Assembly: GCA_004295045.1 (NCBI GenBank)
Contig: SHND01000058.1
Coordinates: 34,270 to 98,269, forward strand
Source of the DNA: Chloroflexota bacterium
GTDB taxonomy: Bacteria > Chloroflexota > Anaerolineae > UBA4142 > SHND01
DNA: 64,000 nt
Reading direction: 5' to 3'
Below, piece by piece: positions 17,122 to 25,549 of this stretch. The position numbers and the translations under genes are program-made. Positions within the stretch are counted from its first letter, which is position 1; each line of letters starts with the position of its first letter. Under the pieces are notes generated by a model. It worked only from the letters and a program-made list of their open reading frames with translations, did no database searches and was not told where the DNA came from.

Positions 17122-17331
17122 TTATACCGCTACCGCGCGTAATACGGCATCCTTTGGAAGTTTGCGTGCCTGCTTTTCTGCCTCTACTTCAAGCCATAAT
17201 TCAATCGCCTCTCGAATGTTGGCGAGGGCTTCTTTTTCGGTCTTGCCTTGACTCATGCAACCGGGTAAGACTGGACATTCCGCCACAAAATATCCATCTT
17301 CACCCGGACGAATTACAACTGGAAACTTCAT
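17122..17331 (-). CDS. hicB: HicB-family antitoxin
   Basis: 69 residues: the degenerate RNase-H-like HicB domain (GEDGYFVAECPVLPGCMSQG, then EALANIREAIELWLE). It lacks a long C-terminal DNA-binding domain, so autoregulation would rely on the complex or be absent. GGGAGGT precedes the ATG. It is the first gene of the hicBA pair. Confidence 0.88.
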   Translation of the reverse strand: MKFPVVIRPGEDGYFVAECPVLPGCMSQGKTEKEALANIREAIELWLEVEAEKQARKLPKDAVLRAVAV

Positions 17332-17388
17332 TTTTACCTCCCAAACGTTTGTGCTAGTCCAATACTCGAACAGCGCAACGAAATTTTC

Positions 17389-18768
17389 TCACGCGAGCAA
17401 ATTACGCGCAAACTCCAAAAACGTCTCGACATCTTTTTCATTACTCACCAGCCCCAACGACACGCGCACCGCGCCGCTGCTCTTGCCGTCAACGCACATC
17501 CGAAAATCGTCAATCGTGAAACGCGATTCGTGACCGGGTTGGCGAAAACACTGCGAGAGTTCCGTTCCCGTAATGCCGAGCGCGATTTCGCCGCCGCCCG
17601 GATTGCAAAAACAACCGGTGCGGAGTGAAATATTTTGCGCGTTCGCGCGGCGTTCGATTTCGCGGTGATCCATCGCCTTGCCGTCTGCGCCATAAAAATT
17701 CATCGTGATCGTCGCGCCGCGCATCTGCGTGTCCAACGGACCATACACGCGCACCAGCGTCGCGCCATTCGCGTGATGCAACGAATTCAATCCAGCGAGC
17801 AAATATTCGGTAAGCTGCATCACCCGTTCGTGAATCACGTCATAGCCGATGGACTGAATATGCTGCAATCCAATCTTGACGGCAGGAATCGTCAAATAAT
17901 TTAGCGTGCCGTCCTCGAATGCAGCTTCGCCTTCGCTCAAATAGTATTTGTCCCCTTGTACGGACGCGACGGTGATCGTTCCTCCCGCGAACCACGGACG
18001 ATGCAATTTTACGAGCGCGTCGCGTTTGGCAATCAAAACGCCGACACCGGTGGGATAGCCAAAAATTTTGTAAAACGACTGCGAAACGAATTCGGGTTTG
18101 TGCTTGGACAAATCCAAACGATTCGTCGGCGTGAACGCGGCGGCATCGAGCAGCACATCCCAGCCGCGTTCGTGCGCCCATTCGATGAATTCCAACGGAT
18201 GCTGCACGCCCGAAAAATTCGATTGCGCGGGATACGCGAATAAATTATTTCCGTTCGGATTCGGGCGCTCCAATTCTTCCAGCAGCGCGTCGGTATCTGT
18301 CCGCATATCGGGCAGAATGACGGGCACGTACGAGACGTGCGCGCCTTTGTGTCGCGCGAATTCGCGGATGCCGTTCACCGAATTGTGATTATCGAACGTC
18401 AGCACATAGCGATCATTCGGCGCGAAGGGATACGACTCGCCCACCAGTTTCAGCGCGCCGCTCGCGTTTTGCGTAAAGATCGCCGCGTACTCGTTCGGGT
18501 CGGCGTTGAAAAATTCGAGGATGAATTGACGCGTCCCTTCCACCAGATCGGTCATCGCCTGCGAGGTGGGATTCGACGAATGGGGATTGCCAAAAACGTG
18601 ATCACGCAATAAATCCATGTGGGCGCGCAATTGCGATTCCGCATAGAGTCCGCCGCCGGTGTAATCGAGATACACATGCTTTTGCGCGTCGAGACGCGCA
18701 TACTCGCGCGCGCGCAATGCGTCGAGTTGCGCAGTCGCGCGATACGTTTCGTCGAATACAGCATTCAT
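17389..18768 (-). CDS. Class V aminotransferase (cysteine desulfurase/MOCOS-like)
   Basis: 459-residue PLP enzyme of fold type I. HVYLDYTGGGLY near the start and FGNPHSSNPTSQAM resemble molybdenum-cofactor sulfurase N-domains. The PLP-binding Lys is in QSFYKIFGYPTGVGVLIAKR, the PLP Asp/His region is DVLLDAAAFTPTN, and TGCFCNPG near the C-terminus holds a Cys suited to carry a persulfide. It probably mobilises sulfur from cysteine, but acceptor and pathway are open; no molybdenum genes are nearby. GGAGCG precedes the ATG, which directly abuts the stop of prs. Confidence 0.82.
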   Translation of the reverse strand: MNAVFDETYRATAQLDALRAREYARLDAQKHVYLDYTGGGLYAESQLRAHMDLLRDHVFGNPHSSNPTSQAMTDLVEGTRQFILEFFNADPNEYAAIFTQNASGALKLVGESYPFAPNDRYVLTFDNHNSVNGIREFARHKGAHVSYVPVILPDMRTDTDALLEELERPNPNGNNLFAYPAQSNFSGVQHPLEFIEWAHERGWDVLLDAAAFTPTNRLDLSKHKPEFVSQSFYKIFGYPTGVGVLIAKRDALVKLHRPWFAGGTITVASVQGDKYYLSEGEAAFEDGTLNYLTIPAVKIGLQHIQSIGYDVIHERVMQLTEYLLAGLNSLHHANGATLVRVYGPLDTQMRGATITMNFYGADGKAMDHREIERRANAQNISLRTGCFCNPGGGEIALGITGTELSQCFRQPGHESRFTIDDFRMCVDGKSSGAVRVSLGLVSNEKDVETFLEFARNLLA

Positions 18769-19758
18769 CTAATTCGCTCCATGTCCGTACACAAACAGTT
18801 CGCCAATGGATTCACCCAAATGGTTTTTGCGAATCGCATCCGCAAAGACGTGTCCGACCGAAACAACGTGCAATTTCGGGTGCTGCATTGTAGGCGGATG
18901 ATAAACCGTGTTCGTGCAAATGATGCCGGTGATTTCCGGGACCGCGCCCAATTTTTCCAGCGCGTTGTTGGTGAACAGCCCATGCGTGCAAACGATTTGA
19001 ATCTGCTGAATACCCTCTTGCACCAAAAGGCGCGCAAGTTCCAACATCGAACCACCTGTCGCAATTTCATCGTCGTAAATTAACGCGCGGGTGCAGCCAT
19101 GCAGTTGACTGCCAATGATCCCGCTGATGACGACTTGGGTGTCCGAGATGCGTTCCTTGTTCCCCGCCGCGACGGGCAAACCGCCCAAATCGCGCGCAAA
19201 ACGCGCCGCGGATTTCGCCGCGCCAATGTCGGGTGCAACGACGATGGTATCCGACAAATCTTGACGCGCGAAAAATTCTTGAAAGACCGGGCGGCTGGTG
19301 AGTGGATCAGTTGGCACGCTGAAAAAACCATGCACCTGCGGCGAATGCAGCATCATCGTCATCACATGCGTCGCCCCGGCGGTACTCAACAAATCGGCAA
19401 CCAAGCGCCCGGTGATGGAGATGCGCGGCTCGTCTTTTTTGTCCGAACGCGCGAATGAATAATACGGGATGATCGCGTGCACTTGTTTCGCGGACGCCGA
19501 GCGCGCAATATCCAGCATCATCAACAATTCCATCAAGTGATCGCTGACCGGCGGCGTGAGCGATTGAATGATAAAGACATTGCGCGAGCGAACGCTCTGA
19601 CCCAACTGCACGTACAAATTATCATTCGTAAAGCGTTCGATCTTTGTATCGCTGAGCGGCACGCCGAGACAATTCGCAATCTCGGACGCGAGCGCGTTAT
19701 TGGAATTGCCGCTAAAAACTCGAATGTCGTCCGCGTTCAAAATCTTGAGTTCGGTCAT
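18769..19758 (-). CDS. prs: Ribose-phosphate pyrophosphokinase (PRPP synthetase)
   Basis: 329 residues, two phosphoribosyltransferase-like halves. IRVFSGNSNNALASEIANCL, YSFARSDKKDEPRISITGRL (ATP-loop and active-site region) and the PRPP loop YDDEIATGGSML identify the family. It makes PRPP from ribose 5-phosphate and ATP, the donor for purine salvage, which fits the adenine deaminase, ribokinase and nucleoside transporters nearby. The Asp of the usual MDLH segment is replaced (MMLHSPQVHGFF) and the PRPP loop differs from the common DDMIDTGG, so it is a divergent member. It starts three bases after the dehydrogenase stop. Confidence 0.9.
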   Translation of the reverse strand: MTELKILNADDIRVFSGNSNNALASEIANCLGVPLSDTKIERFTNDNLYVQLGQSVRSRNVFIIQSLTPPVSDHLMELLMMLDIARSASAKQVHAIIPYYSFARSDKKDEPRISITGRLVADLLSTAGATHVMTMMLHSPQVHGFFSVPTDPLTSRPVFQEFFARQDLSDTIVVAPDIGAAKSAARFARDLGGLPVAAGNKERISDTQVVISGIIGSQLHGCTRALIYDDEIATGGSMLELARLLVQEGIQQIQIVCTHGLFTNNALEKLGAVPEITGIICTNTVYHPPTMQHPKLHVVSVGHVFADAIRKNHLGESIGELFVYGHGAN

Positions 19759-19761
19759 ATT

Positions 19762-20544
19762 TTATTGCGCCGTCCATCCACCGTCCATCGGAATCGCGCT
19801 GCCGGTAATTTGCGACGCGGCGTCGGAACATAAAAAGAGGGCGAGTTGTGCGATCTGTTCTGCCGAAACGAATTGACGCGAGGGCTGTTTTTCCAACAAC
19901 AGCTGCGCGGCGGCTGTTTCAAGATCAAGCCCCGATTGCAAGGCGCGCGCTTCGATCTGTTTTTCGACGAGCGCGGTGCGAACCCAGCCGGGACAAATCG
20001 CGTTGCATGTAATGCCCATGCCAGCCGTTTCCAACGCCACAACTTTGGTCAATCCAACCAAGCCATGTTTCGCCGCAACGTACGCGGCTTTGTTGACCGA
20101 CGCCACGAGTCCGTGCACCGATGCGATATTGATAATGCGCCCCCAGCCATTGCGCTGCATGAACGGCAGTGTGTCGTGAATCGCATGAAACGCGGCGGAC
20201 AGGTTTGTCGCCAGAATGGCATCCCATTTGTCGCGCGGAAATTCGTCAATCGGCGAGGTGAATTGAATGCCCGCGTTATTGACGAGAATTTCAATCGGAC
20301 CCAACTGCGCGCCCGTCCATTCAATCATTTCATAAATTTCGTTGGCGTGCATCAAATTGGCAGGATGGTGCATCACGCGCACGTTATAAATTTTTTCGAT
20401 TTCGCTGCAGGCGCGTTCGATCTCGCCGCGCTCGCCGAATCCATTCAACATGATCTGCGCGCCTTGTGAAGCAAGCGCGCGCGCAATCCCCAAGCCGATG
20501 CCGGCGGTTGAGCCGGTGACCAGCGCCGTTTTTCCCGTGAGCAT
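19762..20544 (-). CDS. bdhA: D-3-hydroxybutyrate dehydrogenase (short-chain dehydrogenase)
   Basis: 260 residues. NAD-binding TGSTAGIGLGIA, NNAG (LVNNAGIQFTSPIDEFP), and the Ser-Tyr-Lys triad in IASVHGLVAS and YVAAKHGLVGLTK. The long match around WGRIINIASVHGLVAS, GITCNAICPGWV and the final GGWTAQ is specific to bacterial 3-hydroxybutyrate dehydrogenases, which interconvert 3-hydroxybutyrate and acetoacetate with NAD. GAGGAGACG precedes the ATG. Its place next to prs and an aldolase gives no obvious pathway. Confidence 0.9.
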   Translation of the reverse strand: MLTGKTALVTGSTAGIGLGIARALASQGAQIMLNGFGERGEIERACSEIEKIYNVRVMHHPANLMHANEIYEMIEWTGAQLGPIEILVNNAGIQFTSPIDEFPRDKWDAILATNLSAAFHAIHDTLPFMQRNGWGRIINIASVHGLVASVNKAAYVAAKHGLVGLTKVVALETAGMGITCNAICPGWVRTALVEKQIEARALQSGLDLETAAAQLLLEKQPSRQFVSAEQIAQLALFLCSDAASQITGSAIPMDGGWTAQ

Positions 20545-20554
20545 TCTCGTCTCC

Positions 20555-20908
20555 TCAACAATCGGTGTGCCGCCGCACGCGGTCGGACAAGATTTGCATC
20601 ACTTGAATTGCAAAGTACGGCGAGTGTTGAATCAAAAAATAAAAATCGGCTTGATTCACTTCGACGACCGTACAATCCGTTTTTGCCACTGCCGCTGCCA
20701 TGCGCGGTTTGTTATTCACCAATCCCATTTCGCCAAAAATCCCGTCGGGCGGGATGGTTTCCAGCACCGCATTATTTTTGAGAATATCCACTTTTCCTTC
20801 AACAACGGAAAACATGCTGTTCGCCGCGTCGCCTTCGGCAAAAATTTTTTCGCCCGCGCGAAAATGTTTGGTGTTGCGTTCGCGTTTGATGGAATCAATC
20901 GCCGCCAT
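20555..20908 (-). CDS. Stand-alone cyclic-nucleotide-binding domain protein
   Basis: 117 residues that are almost entirely one CAP_ED beta-roll: HFRAGEKIFAEGDAANSMFS, then the phosphate-binding cassette FGEMGLVNNKPRMAAAV with both Glu and Arg kept. There is no DNA-binding or enzyme domain. A stand-alone cNMP sensor of this kind must act through a partner. GAGGTGATTC precedes the ATG, overlapping the aldolase stop, so it is in the same transcript. Confidence 0.85.
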   Translation of the reverse strand: MAAIDSIKRERNTKHFRAGEKIFAEGDAANSMFSVVEGKVDILKNNAVLETIPPDGIFGEMGLVNNKPRMAAAVAKTDCTVVEVNQADFYFLIQHSPYFAIQVMQILSDRVRRHTDC

Positions 20909-20911
20909 GAA

Positions 20912-21670
20912 TCACCTCGCTTCGCCATCCCTCAGCATTTGAATCGTATTGGACGCCGCCCGTACAAACATTAAATTGTCGCTCGCGATCGGCACAAGCG
21001 TGAACCCATCCTTCAACGCGCGCTGCGCGCTCACGACATCGGGACAAAACAAGCTCATAGAAATTTTGCGCGCGATGCCAATTTCGCGCACGCGCGCAAT
21101 CGCCGCTTGCACCTCGGGCGCATCAATCTGCCCGGGCTTGCCAAAACTGCCGGATAAATCAAAAGGTCCGATCATCAACGCATCCACGCCCGCGACATTC
21201 GCAATCGCTTGGACATTTTCCACCGCGTCTCGATGTTCAATCTGCGCGATGATGGCGATTTCATCGTTTGCGTTTTGCAAATAGTTTGACAAATTTGCGC
21301 CGTACCGCGACGCGCGTCCAACCCCAACGCCGCGTCCGCCTTGCGGCGGATACTTTGCCGCGAATACCGCGCGCTGCGCGTCCTCCGCGCGATTGACTTG
21401 CGGCAGAATAATCCCCGCCACCTCCAAGTCCAACACCTTACCAATCCACATCCGATCATTGATTGGCACGCGCACGACGCACGGACAGTGATCATTCACC
21501 GCTTGCGCGATGCGCTGCACATCATGCAAATCGAGCGCGCCGTGTTCCATATCAAGAAACAACCAATCGAACCCCGCGTCCGCGCACATTTCGACAATCG
21601 CGGGCAGCGGCAGCGTAATCAGCGTGCCGATGAGGCGTTCGTGGTCGAGCAGACGCGCGCGGAAATTCAT
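20912..21670 (-). CDS. HpcH/HpaI-family aldolase
   Basis: 252-residue class II (metal-dependent) aldolase of the HpcH/HpaI family. Metal and substrate residues are visible in DWLFLDMEHGALD, AGIILPQVNRAEDAQRA, GGRGVGVGRASRYG and DALMIGPFDLSGSFGKPG. The family cleaves 2-keto-3-deoxy acids or 4-hydroxy-2-oxo acids to pyruvate or glyoxylate plus an aldehyde; substrate not decidable. Its ATG overlaps the ATPase stop (ATGA at 21667-21670), so it is translated with the nucleoside-transporter ATPase. Confidence 0.88.
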   Translation of the reverse strand: MNFRARLLDHERLIGTLITLPLPAIVEMCADAGFDWLFLDMEHGALDLHDVQRIAQAVNDHCPCVVRVPINDRMWIGKVLDLEVAGIILPQVNRAEDAQRAVFAAKYPPQGGRGVGVGRASRYGANLSNYLQNANDEIAIIAQIEHRDAVENVQAIANVAGVDALMIGPFDLSGSFGKPGQIDAPEVQAAIARVREIGIARKISMSLFCPDVVSAQRALKDGFTLVPIASDNLMFVRAASNTIQMLRDGEAR

Positions 21671-23232
21671 TTCGTCCCCGCCATCATTAACCCAATCTTT
21701 TCAATGTCCGCATTTTCGGCGGGCATCTCGCCGATGATTTGTCCATCAAAAATAACGGCAATGCGGTCGGACACGGCGAGCAATTCATCCAAATCTTCCG
21801 AAATTAAGAGAATCGCCGCGCCCTGTTCGCGCTGTTGAAGCAACAATTTTTGCACCGCTTCCGTTGCGCCCACGTCGAGACCGCGCGTCGGATGCACAGC
21901 GACCAAAAGATCGGGGCGCGTGGAGATTTCGCGGGCGAGAATGACTTTTTGTGTGTTGCCGCCGGAGAGAGTGCCGACGCGCGTATTTTCACTCGGCGTC
22001 GAAATATCGAACGTCGTGATCAAATTTTCGCTGACCTTGTGCGCGACGTTCCAATTGATCGAGATGCCGCGCGCGATTGGTGGTTCTTTGTAGCGGCGCA
22101 AAATCAAGTTGTGCATCACGTCTAAACCGGACGCGAGCCCGGTGCCCAAACGGTCTTCCGGCACATGCCCAACGCCAATGTTGAAAATGTCGCCGGGGGT
22201 GCGATCGTTCAAATCATACGCGCCCAAACGAATGTGTCCGCTGACGACGGGACGCAAGCCCGTGATCACTTGCGAAAGTTCGCGCTGCCCGTTGCCCGCG
22301 ACGCCCGCGATGCCGAGGATTTCATTGGCGCGCACTTGGAGCGAAAGATTTTGCAGCGCGGGCAAACCGCGATCATTGAGGGCGCGTACCTTCTCTACGT
22401 CCAGCACCACATCGCCCGGCGCCATTTTCTTTTTCTCCAGCGCAAACACAATCTCACGCCCGACCATCAAGCGCGCGAGATCATTTTTCGACATGCCTTG
22501 CGGCGAGACGCCTGCGGCAGTGACGCGCCCTTTTTGCATCACGGTGACGCGATCGGCGATCTCTAAAATTTCGTCGAGATGATGCGAAATAAAAATGACC
22601 GAACGTCCTTGCGCGGTCATGCTGTGCAGCGTGGCAAATAATTCACGCGCCTCAATTGGCGTGAGGACTGCTGTGGGTTCATCCAGAATGAGGACGTTGG
22701 CGCCGCGATACAACATTTTCAAAATTTCGACGCGCTGCTGTTCGCCCACCGACAGCTGCCAAATATGCGCGCGGGGATCTACTTTTAAACCAAATTGTTT
22801 TGAAAGTTCCGCGACGCGTTTTTCCGCTTGCGGTAAATTTAAGATAAAACGCGGTTCTTTCAAGCCCAAAATAATATTTTCCGTGACCGTTTGCGAAGGG
22901 ACGAGCATGAAATGTTGATAGATCATGCCGATGCCGTACGAAATTGCATCGCGCGGCGAGCCAATGTCAGCGCGCTGCCCGTTGATAAAAATTTCGCCTT
23001 GATCCGCGCGGTACAAGCCCGCGAGAATATTCGTCAGCGTAGATTTGCCCGCGCCATTTTCGCCGAGCAGCGCGTGGATTTCACCCTGCCGCAAATCAAA
23101 GTCCACATGATCGTTCGCCAAGACGCCGGGAAAGCGCTTGACGATCTGTTTCATTTCGATAACAGGCAAAGCCGCGCGCGTTTGTTCAGCGGACGCGCGG
23201 GCTGATTCGTCACGGTTGGTTGGTTCGGTCAT
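21667..23232 (-). CDS. BMP-type ABC transporter ATPase, two nucleotide-binding domains (NupO/YufO-like)
   Basis: 521 residues with two fused ABC ATPase halves. First half: Walker A GENGAGKSTL, signature LSVGEQQRVEI, Walker B VLILDEPTAVL. Second half: degenerate Walker A (GVAGNGQRELSQ) but intact signature LSGGNTQKVILAREI and a TRGLD segment. This is the normal asymmetry of sugar- and nucleoside-type double ATPases. It powers the permeases, probably those at 11855-14022. A 30-base perfect palindrome lies between it and the lipoprotein gene upstream, and it overlaps the aldolase gene by four bases. Confidence 0.93.
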   Translation of the reverse strand: MTEPTNRDESARASAEQTRAALPVIEMKQIVKRFPGVLANDHVDFDLRQGEIHALLGENGAGKSTLTNILAGLYRADQGEIFINGQRADIGSPRDAISYGIGMIYQHFMLVPSQTVTENIILGLKEPRFILNLPQAEKRVAELSKQFGLKVDPRAHIWQLSVGEQQRVEILKMLYRGANVLILDEPTAVLTPIEARELFATLHSMTAQGRSVIFISHHLDEILEIADRVTVMQKGRVTAAGVSPQGMSKNDLARLMVGREIVFALEKKKMAPGDVVLDVEKVRALNDRGLPALQNLSLQVRANEILGIAGVAGNGQRELSQVITGLRPVVSGHIRLGAYDLNDRTPGDIFNIGVGHVPEDRLGTGLASGLDVMHNLILRRYKEPPIARGISINWNVAHKVSENLITTFDISTPSENTRVGTLSGGNTQKVILAREISTRPDLLVAVHPTRGLDVGATEAVQKLLLQQREQGAAILLISEDLDELLAVSDRIAVIFDGQIIGEMPAENADIEKIGLMMAGTK

Positions 23233-23241
23233 ATCGCATGG

Positions 23242-23271
23242 TGTCGGGGCGCACCGCGGTGCGCCCCGACA
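23242..23271. repeat. Perfect 30-bp GC-rich palindrome between lipoprotein and ATPase genes
   Basis: TGTCGGGGCGCACCG and its exact reverse complement abut at 23256/23257. As RNA it forms a very stable hairpin with a small loop, nine bases after the lipoprotein stop codon. There is no T-tract, so it is more likely an RNA-stabilising or REP-type stem-loop than an intrinsic terminator. Confidence 0.8.
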
Positions 23272-23280
23272 GTGGAGCTA

Positions 23281-24585
23281 TTATTGTGACAGTTTCGGCA
23301 GTTCGGCAGAAACATTTTCATTCCACCAATACATGCCGTACTTGGCTTCAAAACCGGGCGCGCCGGGTTTGAATTGGTCAATGTCGGATTGTTCGAAATG
23401 TTGACCCGCCGCAATCACTTCATTGCCTTTGTTATCTTTGATGGGTCCGCTAAAGACAGAAAAGCGGTCGAACTTGCCCGCAAGCGCGTCGGCAAGCACT
23501 TGGCGCACTTGGGGAATCACATCGGCTGGCACGCCGGCTTGTGGCGTCTGCCCATCCATAAAACCGAAAAGACCGAGACCGCCATCTTTGACATCAAAGT
23601 ATTCGGAGCCCGCTTTCCACGTTCCGTCTTGCATCGCTTTGATATCGGCAGCATAGATCGGACCCCAATTCCAGTACATCGTCGTCAAGCACGATTCGAG
23701 TTTGCAGTTTCCTTCGTAATCGTACGTGATTGCCCATTTGCCGCGTTCTTTGGCAGCTTCGGCATTGGCGGGGGTGTCTGCGCCGGTCATAACCACATCA
23801 GCGCCGCCGTCAAACAGCGATGCTGCGGCGTCTTTTTCTTTTACCGGGTCGTGCCATGTGTTGATCCAGCGCACGTCCATCTTGCATTCGGGGCATGTTT
23901 TTTGTACGCCGAGCGCGAACGCGTTGCCCAAGCGAAATTCTTCGGGAATGGGGAACGTAGCGATGTAACCGACTTTCGGGTTGTTGTCCGCTTTGGCGCG
24001 CGCGCCGGCGATCATGCCCGCCATGTATTTGATGGTCTCCATGCCGCCAAACATGTTGCCAAAATTTTTGCCGTTCGATTTAAAACCCGAGACGTGCAAA
24101 AATTTGGTGTCAGGAAATTCTTCCGCGACGGTTGCCATCGGGTCCATGTAACCGAACGAAGTGGCAATAATCGCATCGAACCCTTTGCGCGCGAGCGAAC
24201 GAATGACCTGTTCCGCCTCGGTGCCTTCGGGTACGAGTTCGACGTACGCGGTGTGAACATCGGGCATGTTCTTGTCAACGTATTGGCGCCCAAGGTCGTG
24301 CGCCTGCGTATAACCGCCGTCATCGTGCGGACCAATGTAGACGAACGCGACGTTGTATTTGCCTTGTTCGATTTCGGGAATCTGGAATTTGGCGCCGGTG
24401 TCAGCAGGCGCAGTTGTTGGCGCAGGTGCTGTAGTCGGCTGTACAGCAGTTGTTGCCTGAGCAGCAGCGGTTGGCGGCGCGGATGTCGGCTGCGCGGCAG
24501 GCGTTGCACACGCGGCAAGCATCATGAGCGTCATTAGTGCCAGCGCGGCGACGATAAACATTTTGTAACGCATGTAACGAAACAT
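23281..24585 (-). CDS. BMP-family (PnrA-like) nucleoside-binding lipoprotein
   Basis: 434 residues. Signal peptide with lipobox LAAC (Cys26), an Ala/Pro/Thr/Gln linker to about residue 65, then the periplasmic-binding-protein fold: YNVAFVYIGPHDDGGYTQAH, RKGFDAIIATSFGYMDP, FPDTKFLHVSGFKSNGKNFG, GADVVMTGADTPA. BMP proteins capture purine nucleosides for ABC import. AGGAGGAG precedes the ATG. It heads the second system, with its ATPase directly downstream behind a palindrome. It is clearly diverged from the tandem lipoprotein at 48088-50244. Confidence 0.92.
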   Translation of the reverse strand: MFRYMRYKMFIVAALALMTLMMLAACATPAAQPTSAPPTAAAQATTAVQPTTAPAPTTAPADTGAKFQIPEIEQGKYNVAFVYIGPHDDGGYTQAHDLGRQYVDKNMPDVHTAYVELVPEGTEAEQVIRSLARKGFDAIIATSFGYMDPMATVAEEFPDTKFLHVSGFKSNGKNFGNMFGGMETIKYMAGMIAGARAKADNNPKVGYIATFPIPEEFRLGNAFALGVQKTCPECKMDVRWINTWHDPVKEKDAAASLFDGGADVVMTGADTPANAEAAKERGKWAITYDYEGNCKLESCLTTMYWNWGPIYAADIKAMQDGTWKAGSEYFDVKDGGLGLFGFMDGQTPQAGVPADVIPQVRQVLADALAGKFDRFSVFSGPIKDNKGNEVIAAGQHFEQSDIDQFKPGAPGFEAKYGMYWWNENVSAELPKLSQ

Positions 24586-24746
24586 TCTTGCTTCTCCTCC
24601 TGTAATTGTGAAACATTGTCACTTGCTTTAGCTACGTGCCGGTTCTTGTTTGTTCCATCACCTCCTCTGTTCGTGCGATAGGGTGTTTGCGCGAGAGCGC
24701 CTTTGCGTGACAGTTACGATTCTTGATAGGCAGTTTGATGATAATC

Positions 24747-25541
24747 TCACCTAAAGTTTTTTCCGCGTAACAATTCATCTACCCATTTTTCTTCATCTGC
24801 CGAAAGCGGCGCGCGCGGCGGTTCACGATAATTCAACAAGCGGTCATACGCGCCGTTGTCGTACGCTTTGTTCAATACAACTTGGATATCCAATGTCACA
24901 TCGGGGTCGGGTGGCATCAACGGAATGCGTATGTTTGGCAATCGCTCTTGCAATGGAATCGGATACACTTCAAAGCGATAGCAGTCGGGCGCGCGGCGCA
25001 CATTGATTAAACAGCGGTGCGGCGGCAAATTGACAAGACCGGCTTGCAGGACTGCAAGCGTCGGCGCGCCATTTTCAAGCAAATCAATTTCGACGAGATG
25101 CGTCTCACTTGCCAAAATTTCGCGCTGCTTGTGAAGATATTGTCGGCGTCCTTCGCCTTCTCTTTTGTTCGTCGGACTCAACACTTCAATCAACGTAACA
25201 ATGTGTTCATCTTCCAATCGCACAATCTCAACGAACGCTTCATGTTCTTCAATGGGTTCAAGAAAAACGACGAGCGGTTCCGCAGGCGGTACATCAAGGG
25301 CAGCAGGAACGCTAGCATACGCGGGAGCCGCCTCGCGCGCTTTTTTTTCCAAAACCAGCACATCCGGTATGCGCGGTTGCAGTTCATCCACAAAGACGCG
25401 AATGTTCAAGCGCGCGGCGTAGGTGGGTGGCAATGCCGGTTGCAGAACATCACGAATGTACGTCATCAACGCGTGATGCACATCGCCCCACTCGCTCGGA
25501 TTTTCCAAATAGGGATTCATCCCCGGAAACGGATTTGGCAT
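24747..25541 (-). CDS. DUF4058-family protein
   Basis: 264 residues with the characteristic opening NPFPGMNPYLENPSEWGDVH and the interior VTLIEVLSPTNKREGEGRRQ, the pattern of DUF4058. The ELSPTNK-like segment recalls restriction-endonuclease-fold proteins, but no function is known. The ATG at 25541 is preferred because GAGGGT precedes it, although the frame is open to 25553. DUF4058 genes are common in Chloroflexota and cyanobacteria. It overlaps nothing and precedes the second lipoprotein gene by 160 bases. Confidence 0.85.
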   Translation of the reverse strand: MPNPFPGMNPYLENPSEWGDVHHALMTYIRDVLQPALPPTYAARLNIRVFVDELQPRIPDVLVLEKKAREAAPAYASVPAALDVPPAEPLVVFLEPIEEHEAFVEIVRLEDEHIVTLIEVLSPTNKREGEGRRQYLHKQREILASETHLVEIDLLENGAPTLAVLQAGLVNLPPHRCLINVRRAPDCYRFEVYPIPLQERLPNIRIPLMPPDPDVTLDIQVVLNKAYDNGAYDRLLNYREPPRAPLSADEEKWVDELLRGKNFR

Positions 25542-25549
25542 CGCAACCC

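Noticed and set aside
23374..24537. A 387-codon open frame on the plus strand
   Set aside because: Antisense to the BMP lipoprotein gene; composition is that of a shadow frame.
24632..24658. Possible 8-residue leader peptide (MEQTRTGT) before the second BMP gene, with AGGAGG upstream
   Set aside because: Only two bases separate the AGGAGG from the ATG, which is too short, and the peptide has no regulatory codon run.
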